In this document: positions 46,706 through 57,726 of the stretch, one piece after another
How the letters are laid out: every line of letters begins with the position of its first letter
How positions within the stretch are numbered: position 1 is the stretch's first letter
Assembly (NCBI RefSeq): GCF_035083965.1
Contig: NC_089722.1
Location: forward strand, 37,061,958 to 37,125,957
Length of the DNA: 64,000 bases
Reading direction: 5' to 3'
From: Branchiostoma lanceolatum
Lineage: Eukaryota > Chordata > Leptocardii > Amphioxiformes > Branchiostomatidae
Translations under genes and position numbers: made by a program
Notes under the pieces: generated by a model
What the model was told of the DNA's origin: nothing
What the model saw: only the letters and a program-made list of their open reading frames with translations
Database searches by the model: none

Positions 46706-47154
46706 TGCCAAAAGCTCCTTCCCAACATCATACTTTTGATTAATCATCAACTTCTTCTTAAAAAGGACAATGGTGAGCGCATACCACCGGGTCCTGTATT
46801 TTGCCAACGATTGATTCTTGTCCAGTCCGCCGGAACTTAAGACCGGATGCGGAAGTCAACAGGGATAAAGGGACTTGAGGAACTGGCCCGCCTTTTCTAC
46901 TATGACCACATCCGCTGCGCCCGCAATAGGTCACGCAAAGTTCTTCGGTTAGTTTAAAGCTTATATACTATATCTACACATATCTGTATACACACAAATA
47001 TTATCTTTTCTTCATTGTTTGCTCGTCTTTTTTCTGTCATTTGCAACCCGCCATGGGGCAAAAAGCTTATTAAAAAAAAAAAAAAAAACTTGTCTTGCAA
47101 CGTTGTGACTTTATTTAGTCCCAGACAGTACAAGAATGAACATGAAAACGCAAA

Positions 47155-47158
<4 letters not shown>
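46706..47158. other. Noncoding or exon debris
   Basis: A frame near 46838-46950 reads RMRKSTGIKGLEELARLFYY and is unassigned. It may be an exon of the CACTA-like debris that resumes at 47735. A 16-A run lies near 47074-47089. Confidence 0.35.

Positions 47159-47203
<45 letters not shown>
47159..47203. repeat. (CT)n microsatellite, tail of the SINE
   Basis: About 22 CT units. Because the adjoining SINE reads on the minus strand, this is a (GA)n tail at its 3' end. Confidence 0.95.
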
Positions 47204-47205
<2 letters not shown>

Positions 47206-47506
47206 ATTTTACGTCTTTTTATTCCCCATCATATGGGGGTTGGACATGCTTGCACATGGATGGGGAACTCCTCATCAAGTGCAAGTCTTTTTTGTAGCAA
47301 GAGTTTTTACGGCTGGATGCCCTTCTAACGCCAACCCAAACCCTACTGCTGGGCGTAGGACATGGGAAATATGTGTTAAGTGCCTTTCCCAAGGGCACAA
47401 CGTCTGGGTGCATGTTCGGACATGTCTGGGTACTCCACTGGGGATTGAACCTGGGTCTCATTGGTTCATAGCCGGATGCTCTGCCACTATGCCACACAGA
47501 CGCCAA
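47204..47506 (-). mobile_element. tRNA-derived SINE with (GA)n tail
   Basis: On the minus strand the head carries an A box TGGCATAGTGG (47484-47494) and a B box GGTTCAATCCC (47441-47451) at tRNA spacing. The body holds GAAGGGCATCCAGCCGTAAA, a phrase that by memory recurs in 3' regions of several marine-invertebrate SINEs, and runs to the (GA)n tail at 47159-47203. The B box is intact. No clear target duplication was established. An open frame crosses it on each strand but is not a gene. Confidence 0.8.
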
Positions 47507-47734
47507 AGGATATTTCTATGTTCTCATTTTTCCAACCGGAATGCCATTTTTTTTAGGTTATGCTGAAGAAAATGCATGATCTGCCAACCGCCACGTAAAC
47601 CCTATTGAAAACCCTAGGACATGAGCTATCATTGGGCAGCTTCACGTTCAGTACTGACACCACAACAGTCCAGGACTACAGCGAGGGCAAACGGTCCAGG
47701 CAAGAGAAAGGCGTGCGGGCAAGGCGTGGGCAAA

Positions 47735-48240
47735 AGGAGACCAATTAACACCCACTGTGGGCCCTGGATAAGGAAGGCATAGCGATAGCTGACAAGCGCT
47801 GTCTCCAAATCAAGGTGTCCCACGGCGTTGGGTGTTATGTAACTTACTGGAACATCGTCGGCAAGCCACCCTACATGAAGTCCCACGAGTGGATAAAGGT
47901 AAATACAATGTAACGTAAACGGTGCCTTATAAGCCCGCATAGGCTGGGCGCAAAAATGGCGCAAGACACGGTAATAAAGTTTTCATTCATTCATACAATA
48001 TACTTCCAATCAGAGTCTTATACCAAGTTTTTTTATGATACATTCATAATACAACATTTTTATGTTCATTGCGGATGGCAAGATTGGTGTAACCTGGCAG
48101 CTATAAACCAACGAGCAGCGTGAGGCTACCCTACTCAAGCTGACCGAGTACATAAGCTCGCAGCCATGTTGTCTGAGTTTGGACGCCGTAACAATCGGAA
48201 TGAGTCAGATCAGTACTCCCTACATAGGTAAGTATGATTC
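47735..48240 (+). pseudogene. CACTA/tnp2-like exons (second element)
   Basis: The plus frame GIAIADKRCLQIKVSHGVGC then KPPYMKSHEWIK (47770-47898) matches in order the ADNRLASIKV...SYMKSHD exon of the CACTA-like gene at 26595-30645, and ends at a GGTAAATAC donor-like site. The next exon-like part (about 48075-48230) reads ADGKIGVTWQL, then a stop, then EATLLKLTEYISSQPCCLSL and ends at ATAGGTAAGTAT. I infer consecutive exons of a different tnp2-type gene. A second copy of the later exon is at 52136-52320. Confidence 0.55.
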
Positions 48241-48789
48241 CACCTTCTGTCTCGACTGTTGGCACTCAGAATGTAATGATATCAGTGTGCAGTAAAACAT
48301 ACTATAATTCTTGATTTGTTAACTGTAACTTAAAACCAGACCGCACTTGCTGGAGGAAAGACGCCCGCAAAACAGATGAGAAGAAGCTTTGGCAGCTATG
48401 ATTAAAGACGGAGAGGTTACAGTGGACTGCTTACATGCTAATATTTATTAGCATTGGTAGCATCACGCATAAATTGTCAGTCCCTTCAGTTTGCTGTTCA
48501 GATTATTCCCAATGAGTTTGAGAAGATGACAGTTGATCAAGAAAATGGCAAGTTGAATTAGTTCAGTCACCCTAGAGGAAATAACAATTAATGAAGGATA
48601 TTAGAATGAAAATACTGCAAAATAAAATGCCCTTAGAAGAAGTTGTGAACAAATTGTGACGTCTTGGAGAGTTTCGAGAAGAAAATGCCATAACAAATAT
48701 TTAAAAAAAAGAGGACAACGGAATTAAACGGACGCGTCATATATCAGTATGGGAAGACAGCAGTCAAATCAGCAATTATGGGCAAGTAC
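48241..48789. other. Noncoding debris
   Basis: Mixed short frames, none assignable. Poly-A-rich with no repeats seen. Confidence 0.35.
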
Positions 48790-49110
48790 AACATTTAGCA
48801 AAGACATTCACTTGACTGAGAACGAATACTTCAAAACATAGTTTAAGATCACCAATGCCCACTCCCATGTAGAAATACCATGCATATACATGACGGCGCG
48901 TTGTAGCTCTAGTGATGCTGATCAGCTATATAATAATATTGTGAAGAGCGCCGAGAAAATGTCTGTACAACATAAACAGTTCCCTCACCAATGAAGTAAC
49001 TGGTCGAACGCCATAAATGGCGTCCTGGTTTTCTTTAAGGGATATTTTTCAATAAAGGAGTTTCAAGAAGGACAACAAAGAGGTGGGCACTATCCGTGTT
49101 CGTGTGTGTG
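48790..49110 (+). pseudogene. Unclassified SAP-type element protein (copy 2, fragment)
   Basis: The frames give IHLTENEYFKT (about 48808), VEIPCIYMTARCSSSDADQL (about 48870-48930) and VFFKGYFSIKEFQEGQQRGG then HYPCSC (49026-49100). The same order occurs in copy 1 at 23388-23760 as YLTYPECHNK, QPQIYIIARSNSSDAKQLLF, RFFKEDNPSCQ and GTQRCGHHPCLC. The match of four spaced landmarks supports homology. The fragment ends at a 14-G run (49110-49123). Confidence 0.6.
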
Positions 49111-49935
49111 GGGGGGGGGGGGGCTTGCACCACCCGGTACATATCCAACTCTAGATAGCAATGGTGTCATAGGCAAATCAATAATTGCGAGGATGACAAG
49201 GAGGTGGAAGCCACCCGGCTTTATAAAAGCCTGTGTGAAAATGTAGGTAAAGTTGGAGAGTGCCATACTAACTATATGCAGCAGCTATATCACATTTCAA
49301 ATTATACTCAGCTACACTCAGTTATTCTTTAGGTATGCATTAAGAAGTTTTATCCTTGGATCGGGACCAGACCAACAATTTTAAGTTTGGATGCATGGTT
49401 TCCAATGGCAAATGTAAGTAACAAGAAATTTGCGCTCAAGAAACTAAGACTTCACTGTGCTTATAGGACTTTACCATTGTGTAATCCAAAAGAAAGACAG
49501 TGCATTGGAGGCAATAGATATACCTGTTCTAGGATTCAACGGCAATACATGCATTCTGTACTAAATACACTATGTCTACTAACATTTTACAGATGCCGTG
49601 AAAAGGAAAAGCATAGACAACGTCCTTAGCAGGGTGAGAAACATGATGGACAACACGGGATGTAAGTGATCATGATACCCAAGCCTTCTTACTAAATCTG
49701 GAAACTTAGATTGGAACTGAACTTTTCCTTGAAATTATTTCGTCTGATGTACTCTTCTATTCCACTTAATCGACCAAATGTTGAAAGAAAATAATCCGCA
49801 CAATATTAAAGCGGGTTAACCCTGAGCCTGAAGCCGAACCTTTGCCAGCTTCCCCAGCCCGTGCAGTCGGTGACCCGGTGCGTGAGTCTACTGTAGCTGA
49901 TAACGCCCATTCGACCCCGGTAAGGAAAAATAAAT
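49111..49935. other. Noncoding
   Basis: After the G run there is no recognisable domain. An 80-codon frame at 49387-49629 is unassigned. A splice-like GTAAGTGATC occurs near 49661. Confidence 0.4.
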
Positions 49936-51970
49936 GTGTCTAGTCATGGAAACAGAAACTCACATGGTCTTTTTTACGACAAAAAGACAGACAAGATGTA
50001 CAGTAAGCCATGTATAGAAGGAAAGAAGAAGAATGGTGCTTTCACGACGGGGACAAGAAACTTCCGGATCAAAAGTCGAGGCGGATGGACACGAAGCGGT
50101 TCTTCAGGCCCAGAACTAACGAGGAAACAATGTTCAGGTCGCTGTGCGACGCATCGTATGCTCTAGAACCAACACCGCCATAGCAGCAATGCGCAACGTG
50201 TATTAACTTGCCAAGGAACTCCTCCCAACAGATAAGTGCAAGACCCTAAGCAAGTTATGCATCCTGCAGGGATGCGAGACACTGGCTGGCCTAAGACTTT
50301 CTGACAACGCGGAATATTTGCATAACGACGTCGTCCTAGACATGCAGTCAGCCATGAATAACGTGTTGAAGGAGGACTTGATGGCCAAACTACAAAGGTC
50401 GCCTTACAAATAAATCATGACTGACGAGTCGACAGACATCTCCGTGGAGAAACTGTTGTGTACACATGTCAACCTTGTATATGATGGCAAACTAGAGAAA
50501 CGCTATTTATTTAACACGAAGATGTCCTCCTGTGACGCTGCTTCAGTTACGGAGGCGTTGAAAGGCCAGCTGGACAGCTATGGCATCGATCTGCAAGACG
50601 TCACTGGTTTCTGTAGTGATGGCGCTGCCGTGATGACAGGGAGGGAGAAAACGGCGTGGCGGTACGACTTAAAAGAGACAATCCAGCCATTTGCACAACT
50701 CACTGCGCTGCACACAAGCTAAATCTGAGTTCCCAGCAGTCTGCTGTGCCCATACCAGCCTTGCGTAAGTACCAGGGGACTGTCTATGGCTACTTCGCCA
50801 ACAGCAGCAGCCGTCAGGCCCGCCTAAAAGAAATGCACGCCATCCTGGACACTGATGATAAACTGAAGTCCATTCACAGTCCGTTGGCTTAACCTCAATG
50901 AAGCCAATGTTGCGATGTATAGGACCCTTCGAGCAGTGATAGAAGTCTTGCAAAAGGACGCAGAACACGATGGCTAAAACACTCGCAAAGTCCCTCATGT
51001 CGAACGACTTCATCTGCATCAATCATCTCCTCTGCGATGTCCTGGGCAGCATCGCGAGTCTCAGCAAGGCGTTCCTAGAGCGGCACTCTCACCTTCGCCA
51101 CAATCCATGTATGTAATCATCATGAATATTTAGCTGTGTTTTTTTTTGCTTGCTGAAAACAAAACTTCATTGTAAATTAGCTTTTATCTTCTTCCATTCT
51201 CGGGATACTATTTGTGCGGCGTGTGCATCTATGTAATTATTGTAACAAGTTGTTTTGTATTACTGATCGAGTGTGTGGGAGGGCAACTTACCGTGAGGAA
51301 TTTGACACAAAAACACCGAGCATCGTATGATCCCGTACGTAAATTATACACACATTTGTTTTATTGTTATTACATAGTTCATTTTATTTCCTAACGAAGC
51401 ATTTTCTCTTATTCTCTAGCCTACCGTCAAATCTACAATGGATACGATACGGGCCATGTAAGGTGAAGATGGAGGTGGGCACCAAATTCCAAGAGTTCAG
51501 GAACAGTCTCGTCGTAAACAACGGGAACACATGCTTCAAAGGGGAGAAAATCAAGAGCACGAGAGATGCGACTAGCCGTGGATGGTGTGAGGCAACACCT
51601 CGTGGACAACCTGATCAACAACATGAATGACAGGTTTCCCGCCATCGAGCTGTTCAAGGCCTCCAGGATCCTTGATCCTAAGTCCCTTCCTGAAGACAAC
51701 AAGGCGCGGGCCCGTTTCGGTCAGGAAGAGCTACAGTCCATCCTGGAACACATGGCACCCGCGGAGCGGGAAACAGTCATCAACTCAAGAATGCAGCATG
51801 AAGTGGCCAACATTTCAAGAACTCGTACATGCAAACTACAAGACCTCCTCCGTCCAGAACTTGGTGAATGCTATGACGGTATGACCACACACCGGTACCA
51901 TGCTGGCTACCTGCCCGAAACCACCAAACTAATGAGGTTGTCGATTTGGTTGTCCTGCCCGCCTAAATCC
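49936..51970 (+). pseudogene. hAT transposase (KIAA1586/ZNF862-like type), frameshifted
   Basis: Seen: MYSKPCIEGKKKNGAF (49998, a Cys-containing N-terminal finger remnant), then CETLAGLRLSDNAEYLHNDV. Next is IMTDESTDISVEKLLCTHVN (50417 on, first Asp motif), then GFCSDGAAVMTGRE (second Asp, about 50610-50645). A frameshift near 50655 leads to AICTTHCAAHKLNLSSQQSA (50656-50892), then LAKSLMSNDFICINHLLCDV, and LVDNLINNMNDRFPAIELFK with FKASRILDPKSLP (51566-51973). Known: DESTD, the CSDGA motif and the CxxHxLxL motif are hAT landmarks, and this subtype is often annotated as E3 SUMO-protein ligase KIAA1586-like. The C-terminal dimerisation block is missing here. An intron-like gap lies at about 51115-51420. 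Confidence 0.8.
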
Positions 51971-52135
51971 TGACTCTGTAAAACGACAGAGGAAACCAAT
52001 GACGACCAACTAATACAAGGCAATCCACAAACGTGCTACGCTGGGTGGAGACTAGTCGTGGCTTGCCACTGCACTCGGCAAAACCTCAGGGGCTGCCACT
52101 TATCCCTCATATTGGGCAAATGTCACTAAGACCAA

Positions 52136-52400
52136 TATGTTAATTGTGGGTGACAAGATTGGTGTGACCTGGTAGCCCTTGACCAAGGAGCTGCGTGGGG
52201 TTAACCTGCTCAAACTGACCGAGTGCATTGACTCGCTGCCATGTTGTCTGAGTCTGAACGCCGAAACCGTTAGCGGAATGAGTTCATGGCATGCGACAGA
52301 TCAGTACTCCCTACATAGGTAAGTACGCTTCCACAGTTTGTCCTATGGTTTGCATGCAGAATGAAATAAATAGTGTGCACTAAAATATGACTAATAGGGT
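52136..52400. repeat. Second copy of a CACTA-like exon and its 3' flank
   Basis: This segment matches 48061-48300 over about 240 bp, from ATGTTAATTGTGGGTGACAA (ATGTTCATTGCGGATGGCAA in the first) through GATCAGTACTCCCTACATAG, the GTAAGT donor, and into the intron (ACTAAAATATGACTAAT). The exon frame LLKLTECIDSLPCCLSLNAE corresponds to EATLLKLTEYISSQPCCLSL. Each copy differs by indels. Because the intron flank is included, this is a DNA-level duplication. Confidence 0.75.
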
Positions 52401-52869
52401 CATGTTGCACATGCAATGCTGCACATACAAACACAAATCATTCAGTACATTGTGTGTTACCTTTTTCCCCTTTTTTGTGTAGTCTATGAAGAGGTATGGC
52501 TCCTCTAATGTGGACTACAAAAGTATCCATAAAGACTTTAAAGAGTGCATGAACATCCTGACGACGTATGCCAAGAAGTATATATTTCTACATTTCTACA
52601 AATTATTTTGTAGAATTTTCCATTGCTGTTTGATGTGTCATTATTCAGGCTTTTGATATGGCATAAGTGCATCCATGTTTAAGTATATCCAATCAATTTT
52701 CTATATATTGATATATATACATATATCATTCTACTAGGCTTACTAGGGGAATAGTTGTGATTATTATAATCTTGAAAAGCGTGTGTGAAATGTTTCGTCT
52801 CAAATGTGGTTCGAATATTAAGTAAACTACGCATGACTTAGATATTGTGTATGCACCAATGAATTCAAC
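52401..52869. other. Noncoding
   Basis: A short exon-like stretch at 52486-52580 reads RYGSSNVDYKSIHKDFKECM after a TTTTTTGTGTAG acceptor-like site, unassigned. A TATATA-rich patch lies near 52700. Confidence 0.4.
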
Positions 52870-53654
52870 TAATATGCACGCTGCTTGGTAATATTTCAAG
52901 GATGGGCGGGCCAGTTTGTGGGGATATATCAGAGCCCCGCCTCCCAAGGAGCTTGTTGGCATCCGGACTGCAAGATATTCGGCCTCCGCGGTATGGATGA
53001 GCATCACGACCTTCAAGTAGAGCAGTACATATTTGGGCTGGATCAAAATGGGCGGTATCTGCAGTACACCGGGAGAGTCAGCAATAATATCCAGGGCGGG
53101 CTTTACCACCGGCAGGTGGACGTCAAGAACATCAGGCAGCATGCGCACAATGCAAATCCAAGGTGCGTCGTGAACCTGTTCGAGAAGTAACTCAACACAC
53201 TGCCTGAAAAGCGTGGTAGCTTCTACCGCCGACCACTCGCCAACACCTACGCACTGGGGTGTTCTCTGCAAGTTGTGGGGGTGATTAAGCTGAAAACTTA
53301 CATGAAGACCATGTGTGCCAGTGCCAGGATTCCTATGGAAGGGAGGAATACAACCAAACATAGTGGCAAGGTTTAGATGAATAGATAATTATGGAGCGAA
53401 CCGGCCACAGATCAAACGCAGTGCGGACATACAAACGTCCCAGCGACGCATTATTGAAGGATGTGAACAACACCCTGCGGCCGCCCAAACCACCTAGTCC
53501 AACCAAGAACAAGGTCAAGATTCTGAAGACAACTGCAGCGACGGCTACAACAACCGCTACACCATCAAACACAGCTACAGTGACATCGCCAGCTGCCAAA
53601 ACGCCGACCTTCAACGTTCCATCTCGCTATCAATCGAGCACCCAAATGGACTGA
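52870..53654 (+). pseudogene. Crypton-type tyrosine recombinase (DUF3504-like) remnant
   Basis: Seen: KIFGLRGMDEHHDLQVEQYI then GRYLQYTGRVSNNIQGGLYH and DVKNIRQHAHNANPRCVVNL (52970-53187). A TAA replaces the expected codon at 53188-53190, then NTLPEKRGSFYRRPLANTYA continues in frame, VVGVIKLKTYMKTMC, and HSGKV with stops. After a shift and apparent deletion of about a dozen codons comes MERTGHRSNAVRTYKRPSDA (53391 on), holding the late His and the Tyr nucleophile region. A Thr/Ala-rich tail ends at 53654. Known: this order occurs in Crypton-derived KIAA1958/ZMYM-like proteins. The box II region is damaged, so it is inactive. Confidence 0.75.
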
Positions 53655-55363
53655 AGATAACATTGGACTTTTAGGGTTTTCACAACTAATAGAGCATAGC
53701 CATCTGTTAGTTTCTTTGGTCTTATTTTTCTAGGTGATAGTCAAGAAGCTAGTAGTTAGAATGAGATCTGTTGTTTTATTGTCGATTTTTTTTAATGCTT
53801 TTTGTATGATTTGTGTAAGAGGACACTGTTTATTGTCTTTTTTTTGCTTTTTGTATGATTTGTGTAAGAGGACACTAAGTTACATGACGCGTGTAATACA
53901 GCTAGACTGTTTTGATTCATATAGAAGATAGTTTAAGAAGCAAATTAGAATTTATACTAACTGTAGTCTTATTGTACCAAACAATACTCTGAATACAAGA
54001 ATGTACCTATATTTGATCTTGTTTGGCTTCATTGTATGTCAGGCTTCTTGTTGTTGGCTCTGTTGGATCTAGGATCATCTGATTTATCACGTCGTATAAA
54101 GCACAGCTGTCCTTCGAGAGGGCAGAAGACCTGGCCCTCCATAGGCTGAGACCAGATCCCAGGTTTGTCAAAGCACCTCTGTGTCAATGGGGAGAGGTGC
54201 ATTAGCTAGCTATGGCCATGTATGTGGATTTCAAACTGCAAAATACCCGCTCCTGATTGGCTAAGGACAGATGGCTGTGCTCTAACTATAGTTAATATTT
54301 TTATCGGACAGAATGAAAAGTAAGCAGCACAGCAACTGACATGGCAGCATTGTGGAGGCAGACAGCGAGACAATAATGGAGGCGATCCACGAGACATTAT
54401 GGAGGAAGACAGCGTGAACATTCCGTCTACTACTAGGCAAAACACGAGAACAGTATGGAGGCAGACATCAGCAATACAGCATGCATTTTAAAGGCACGGT
54501 ATATCATAAATGATCTTGCAACCTGAAAGACACTCAAGTTACTGTTCATTGCATGTCACGTGAGGACAAATTTATCATTTCCTGCCATGCTGTAACCAAA
54601 ATCAAACTGTTCTCAGTGTACTGGTATCTATTCTAGTTACAGTAAAGGTTGATTGATTTAATGTGAAGTAACATTTATGATTCATGCCTGTCCTTCATTT
54701 TAAACAGTGATGCGGCTGATGTGTTAGACGAAGAAAAGAACATTGCAATGGCCACCTTCATCTGAGCAAGGAATGCACATCTTGTGCTGTAGGAAATGCT
54801 TAGTCACTTATGTCGAAGAACAAGGTTTGTTATATTTTTGATATCTAAGGCACATCATGATTATATCTTTGACATTATTTCTAAAATATGATTCTTGCAG
54901 AAGCGATGTTTCTGGTGTTTGAGGGTTTGTGGATAAGGTACGGAGAAAGACGTCCACTAAATATTGAAATGTTAGTGTTATTAGCGGACGAAGCAAGCTG
55001 AAGATTTCTTAACGAGAAAGTGGGGAGTTCATTGCTGTGATAGTTACATCCGTTTTAGCTTTTTTCAATTCATGACATTGAAGACACATCCAGAAAAATG
55101 CACAGCCGCACATCCTGACCGTTTAAACTTCCATGACTCTTAATACACATTTATTGTATACACGTACATTTCTATGGATTTATGGTTTGGGCGCCGTGCG
55201 GTCGATCTTTCCGAACTGTACACGGAAGGGGTGTGCCTTCCACCTCACCAGGCGATCTAGAAAAAGATAAAAAAAAGCTTGGTATGCGCACACTTTATCA
55301 CTGTACACGTTTGAATTCAACTTTTCATTGAATTTATACTAGTTCAAAATTGACAAGACCATG
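53655..55363. other. Noncoding
   Basis: A 29-bp direct repeat TTTTTTTGCTTTTTGTATGA TTTGTGTAAGAGGACACT-type occurs twice near 53785-53880. An ATGGAGGCAGACAGCGAGACA-like phrase recurs at about 54350-54450. No gene recognised. Confidence 0.5.
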
Positions 55364-56340
55364 TTTCCTGACATTGGCGGCGACGGCGGTGACGCTACAG
55401 GCAGCAAAGGCCGCAGTGGTGACGGCGGTGGCGACGGCCATGCATATATGCACAATGCAAATGTACCAGCACAACGTATCATGGGATCCTTTGAAGACTT
55501 GTGGAGCTAGGCTATCCACCCCACGATCCCTAAGCTGATGGACTACATGAAGAAAGTGGCTTGGAAACAGCGTCTGGTCCGTCGATGAGTGGATAGTATA
55601 CTTCTAGCCGATCCGTACGATCTTAGACTAGAAGGGAGTTTACCGTCAGGAGAGGAGCCGATGTCTAATGGAGACACAGATCCAGGGTGGAGTTACGAAG
55701 AGAGTTAACCGCCAGAAGCGGAGCCAAGCCCTAGCGGTGAAGACTCAAGCTCCGATTGTGAAACGGACGATGAATCAAGGGAGGAGTCCCGTGAATATTT
55801 GTCCTTAGAGTTCGTGATCACCGGTGACAACGGGGGAGAGCGATACTCTCACAATGATGTTTTACTTGTAGCAAACTTACGACAGCTGCCTTAGACTATT
55901 TGATGAAGCCGGTAGAAGCCATCTGTCCCAAACCCAGCAGTTGCGTTAAGTCAGCCCACTTACTCAAGAAGTTTTTTTTTTCTGACAACTTCTTCCTCGA
56001 CGGCAAGCCAACTGCTTGTCACTGCTGTTCCACATGCCAAACAATGTTTAAGGAAGGGCAGACAGCATGCACCAGGAGTGGGTGTGACCGCAGGCCTCCA
56101 ATTGAGTTCTACAACCAGGATGTCATATCGCAACTTACATTCAAACAATAAATACTGGCACAGGCCAGTATTTACAAACGGCTGCAAACGCTGCTGAAGA
56201 CACAGCTTCATGGTGCCAAGTGTCCACCAGCGCCTCTGTTTGGATTATCAGACATTCCCAAGACAAGACCTCAGGCATGTCCTACACATCCCATTTAGAA
56301 CCTCTTTGAAGAACTGCCCTTTCATCTTCCTCTAAACTTA
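55364..56340 (+). pseudogene. CACTA/tnp2-like N-terminal region
   Basis: Seen: a Gly/Asp-rich start (PDIGGDGGDATGSKG), IPKLMDYMKKVAWKQR, and an acidic stretch (SGEDSSSDCETDDESREES). NDVLLVANLRQLP follows, then LMKPVEAICPKPSSCVKSAH with LLKKFFFSDNFFLDGKP, and the Cys-rich ribbon CHCCSTCQTMFKEGQTACTR then SGCD (55900-56151), ending IEFYNQDVISQL and a helical run to about 56340. I infer the N-terminal part that normally precedes the tnp2 catalytic region, because a Cys ribbon followed by a short helical repeat is common there. Several in-frame stops. It may belong with the exons at 47735-48240, but intervening insertions prevent proof. Confidence 0.5.
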
Positions 56341-57130
56341 TGAAAAAAGTAAATCTGCAATGCTATGTTGGGTAACAAGTTAAAAAGAGAGGTTCTTATT
56401 TTTGCGTTGCACCCCTAGCTGCAGTATTAGAAGATAATGCCTCCACTCCTGTCATGGAACGCGTGACATATTATGTTGAACTCAAACGCCAGTGTCACCT
56501 TCCTCGGAAAATGTCCACTTCTGAATGCAGAAGAGACACGGAATAATTTGCACCTGACCAGGTTGCACTAGAAGATAATAGCGCGGCATCTGAACCAGCG
56601 AAGCAAGTGCAGGAGAAGGACAACGCTGATGGACTGCCAGCCCATAAAGATAACACAACAAACAGGCCAGTTGGAAACAGTATTCAAACTGGTAGATTTT
56701 CTGTTGTTTAAAAGTGAGTGGTCATACTTTATCAATAGCACCCGTTGCATATACATATAGGTATCATATTGAGTGATTACAGTTCGATAAACTGTGGGGC
56801 AGAATCAAATGAAGGTCAATAACATTTTATGTTACTGGTTGTATCATTTTAAGGAGAAAACACACGAGATGTAATCCAGTCTACCAATTTCCATGGAAAG
56901 AGAAATGAGAACCGGAACCGAAGTCCAATATTGTCAACTTTTGAGACATGCTGCTGCATCTATGTGTATTTTCATGAACAAATATGAATTTTATTGCATC
57001 GTGTAAGCTTCATACAAAATAAAACACCTCAACTTTAACCTTGCAATATAGTTAAATTTAGATACATTGAATGATACATTTAATACCTATCATACAGAAA
57101 TGAGCATGAGTAGTATAGTCTAAGTCGGAG
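56341..57130. other. Noncoding
   Basis: No coding signal, no repeats. It separates element debris from the tandem-repeat region. Confidence 0.5.
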
Positions 57131-57167
57131 AGGTCACATAATCTGGGCGGCTCCGGGCGGTTCCTTT

Positions 57168-57376
57168 GGCGCCGCCCTTATTAGCATAATATATGTATGA
57201 TTGACAGGTCGTATAAGGAATGGCGCCGCCCTTATTAGCATAATATATGTATGATTGACAGGTCGTATAAGGAATGGCACCGCCCTTCTTAGCATAATTT
57301 ATGTATGATTGACAGGTCGTATAAGGAATGACACCGCCCTTATTAGCATAATATATGTATGATTGACAGGTCGTAT
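57168..57376. repeat. Four tandem 54-bp units with TGATTGACAG motif
   Basis: The unit reads GCGCCGCCCTTATTAGCATA then ATATATGTATGATTGACAGG then TCGTATAAGGAATG. Copies start near 57168, 57222, 57276 and 57330. TGATTGACAG occurs exactly in each (57198, 57252, 57306, 57360). Known: TGATTGACAG is the composite PBX-MEIS/PREP recognition sequence. Changes are few (GCGCC to GCACC or ACACC). Whether these bind anything is inference. They lie 4 kb upstream of the TATA promoter. Confidence 0.9.
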
Positions 57377-57380
57377 ATAA

Positions 57381-57560
57381 TGAAGGTATACCACGTTTTT
57401 GATATCTATTGTTATACCTATATTATATATCTATCCCATACTACTTAGGTTTATGATATATCATAACCTATTTTGTCGTATATATGAGGTATACCTAGGT
57501 TTGTGATATGCCGTAGCCTTTTTCTTGTCTTTGTCTATGATATGCCATAGGCTTATCGAG
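57381..57560. repeat. ATACC/GATAT-rich quasi-palindromes
   Basis: GGTTTATGATATATCATAACC (57450-57470) is a palindrome but for one extra T. Related GTTTGTGATATGCCGTAGCC and CTATGATATGCCATAG follow, each a degraded version. The region is AT-rich and appears to be built from repeats of a TATGATAT core. Confidence 0.6.
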
Positions 57561-57688
57561 GATGTCTATCCTATATGCAGTATGTAGTGATCAGAGATCG
57601 GGAGGAAAGGATTATGTACTAAGGAACTTATTTGATCGGATAGGTATCATGCGTAAACATGTAACATTTGGAGTAGATGGACGTGTTG

Positions 57689-57726
57689 CTCCGGAGTAGA
57701 ATATTGCTCCGGAGTATGCTCCGGAG
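57689..57726. promoter_or_regulatory. Three CTCCGGAG palindromes
   Basis: CTCCGGAG occurs at 57689-57696, 57707-57714 and 57719-57726, each preceded by G. The 8-bp sequence is self-complementary. Clustered identical palindromes suggest protein binding sites, but I know no factor with exactly this site. Possible chance expansion. Confidence 0.45.

Noticed and set aside
47015..47566. 183-codon plus frame
   Set aside because: It reads through poly-A, the CT microsatellite and the SINE body in antisense.
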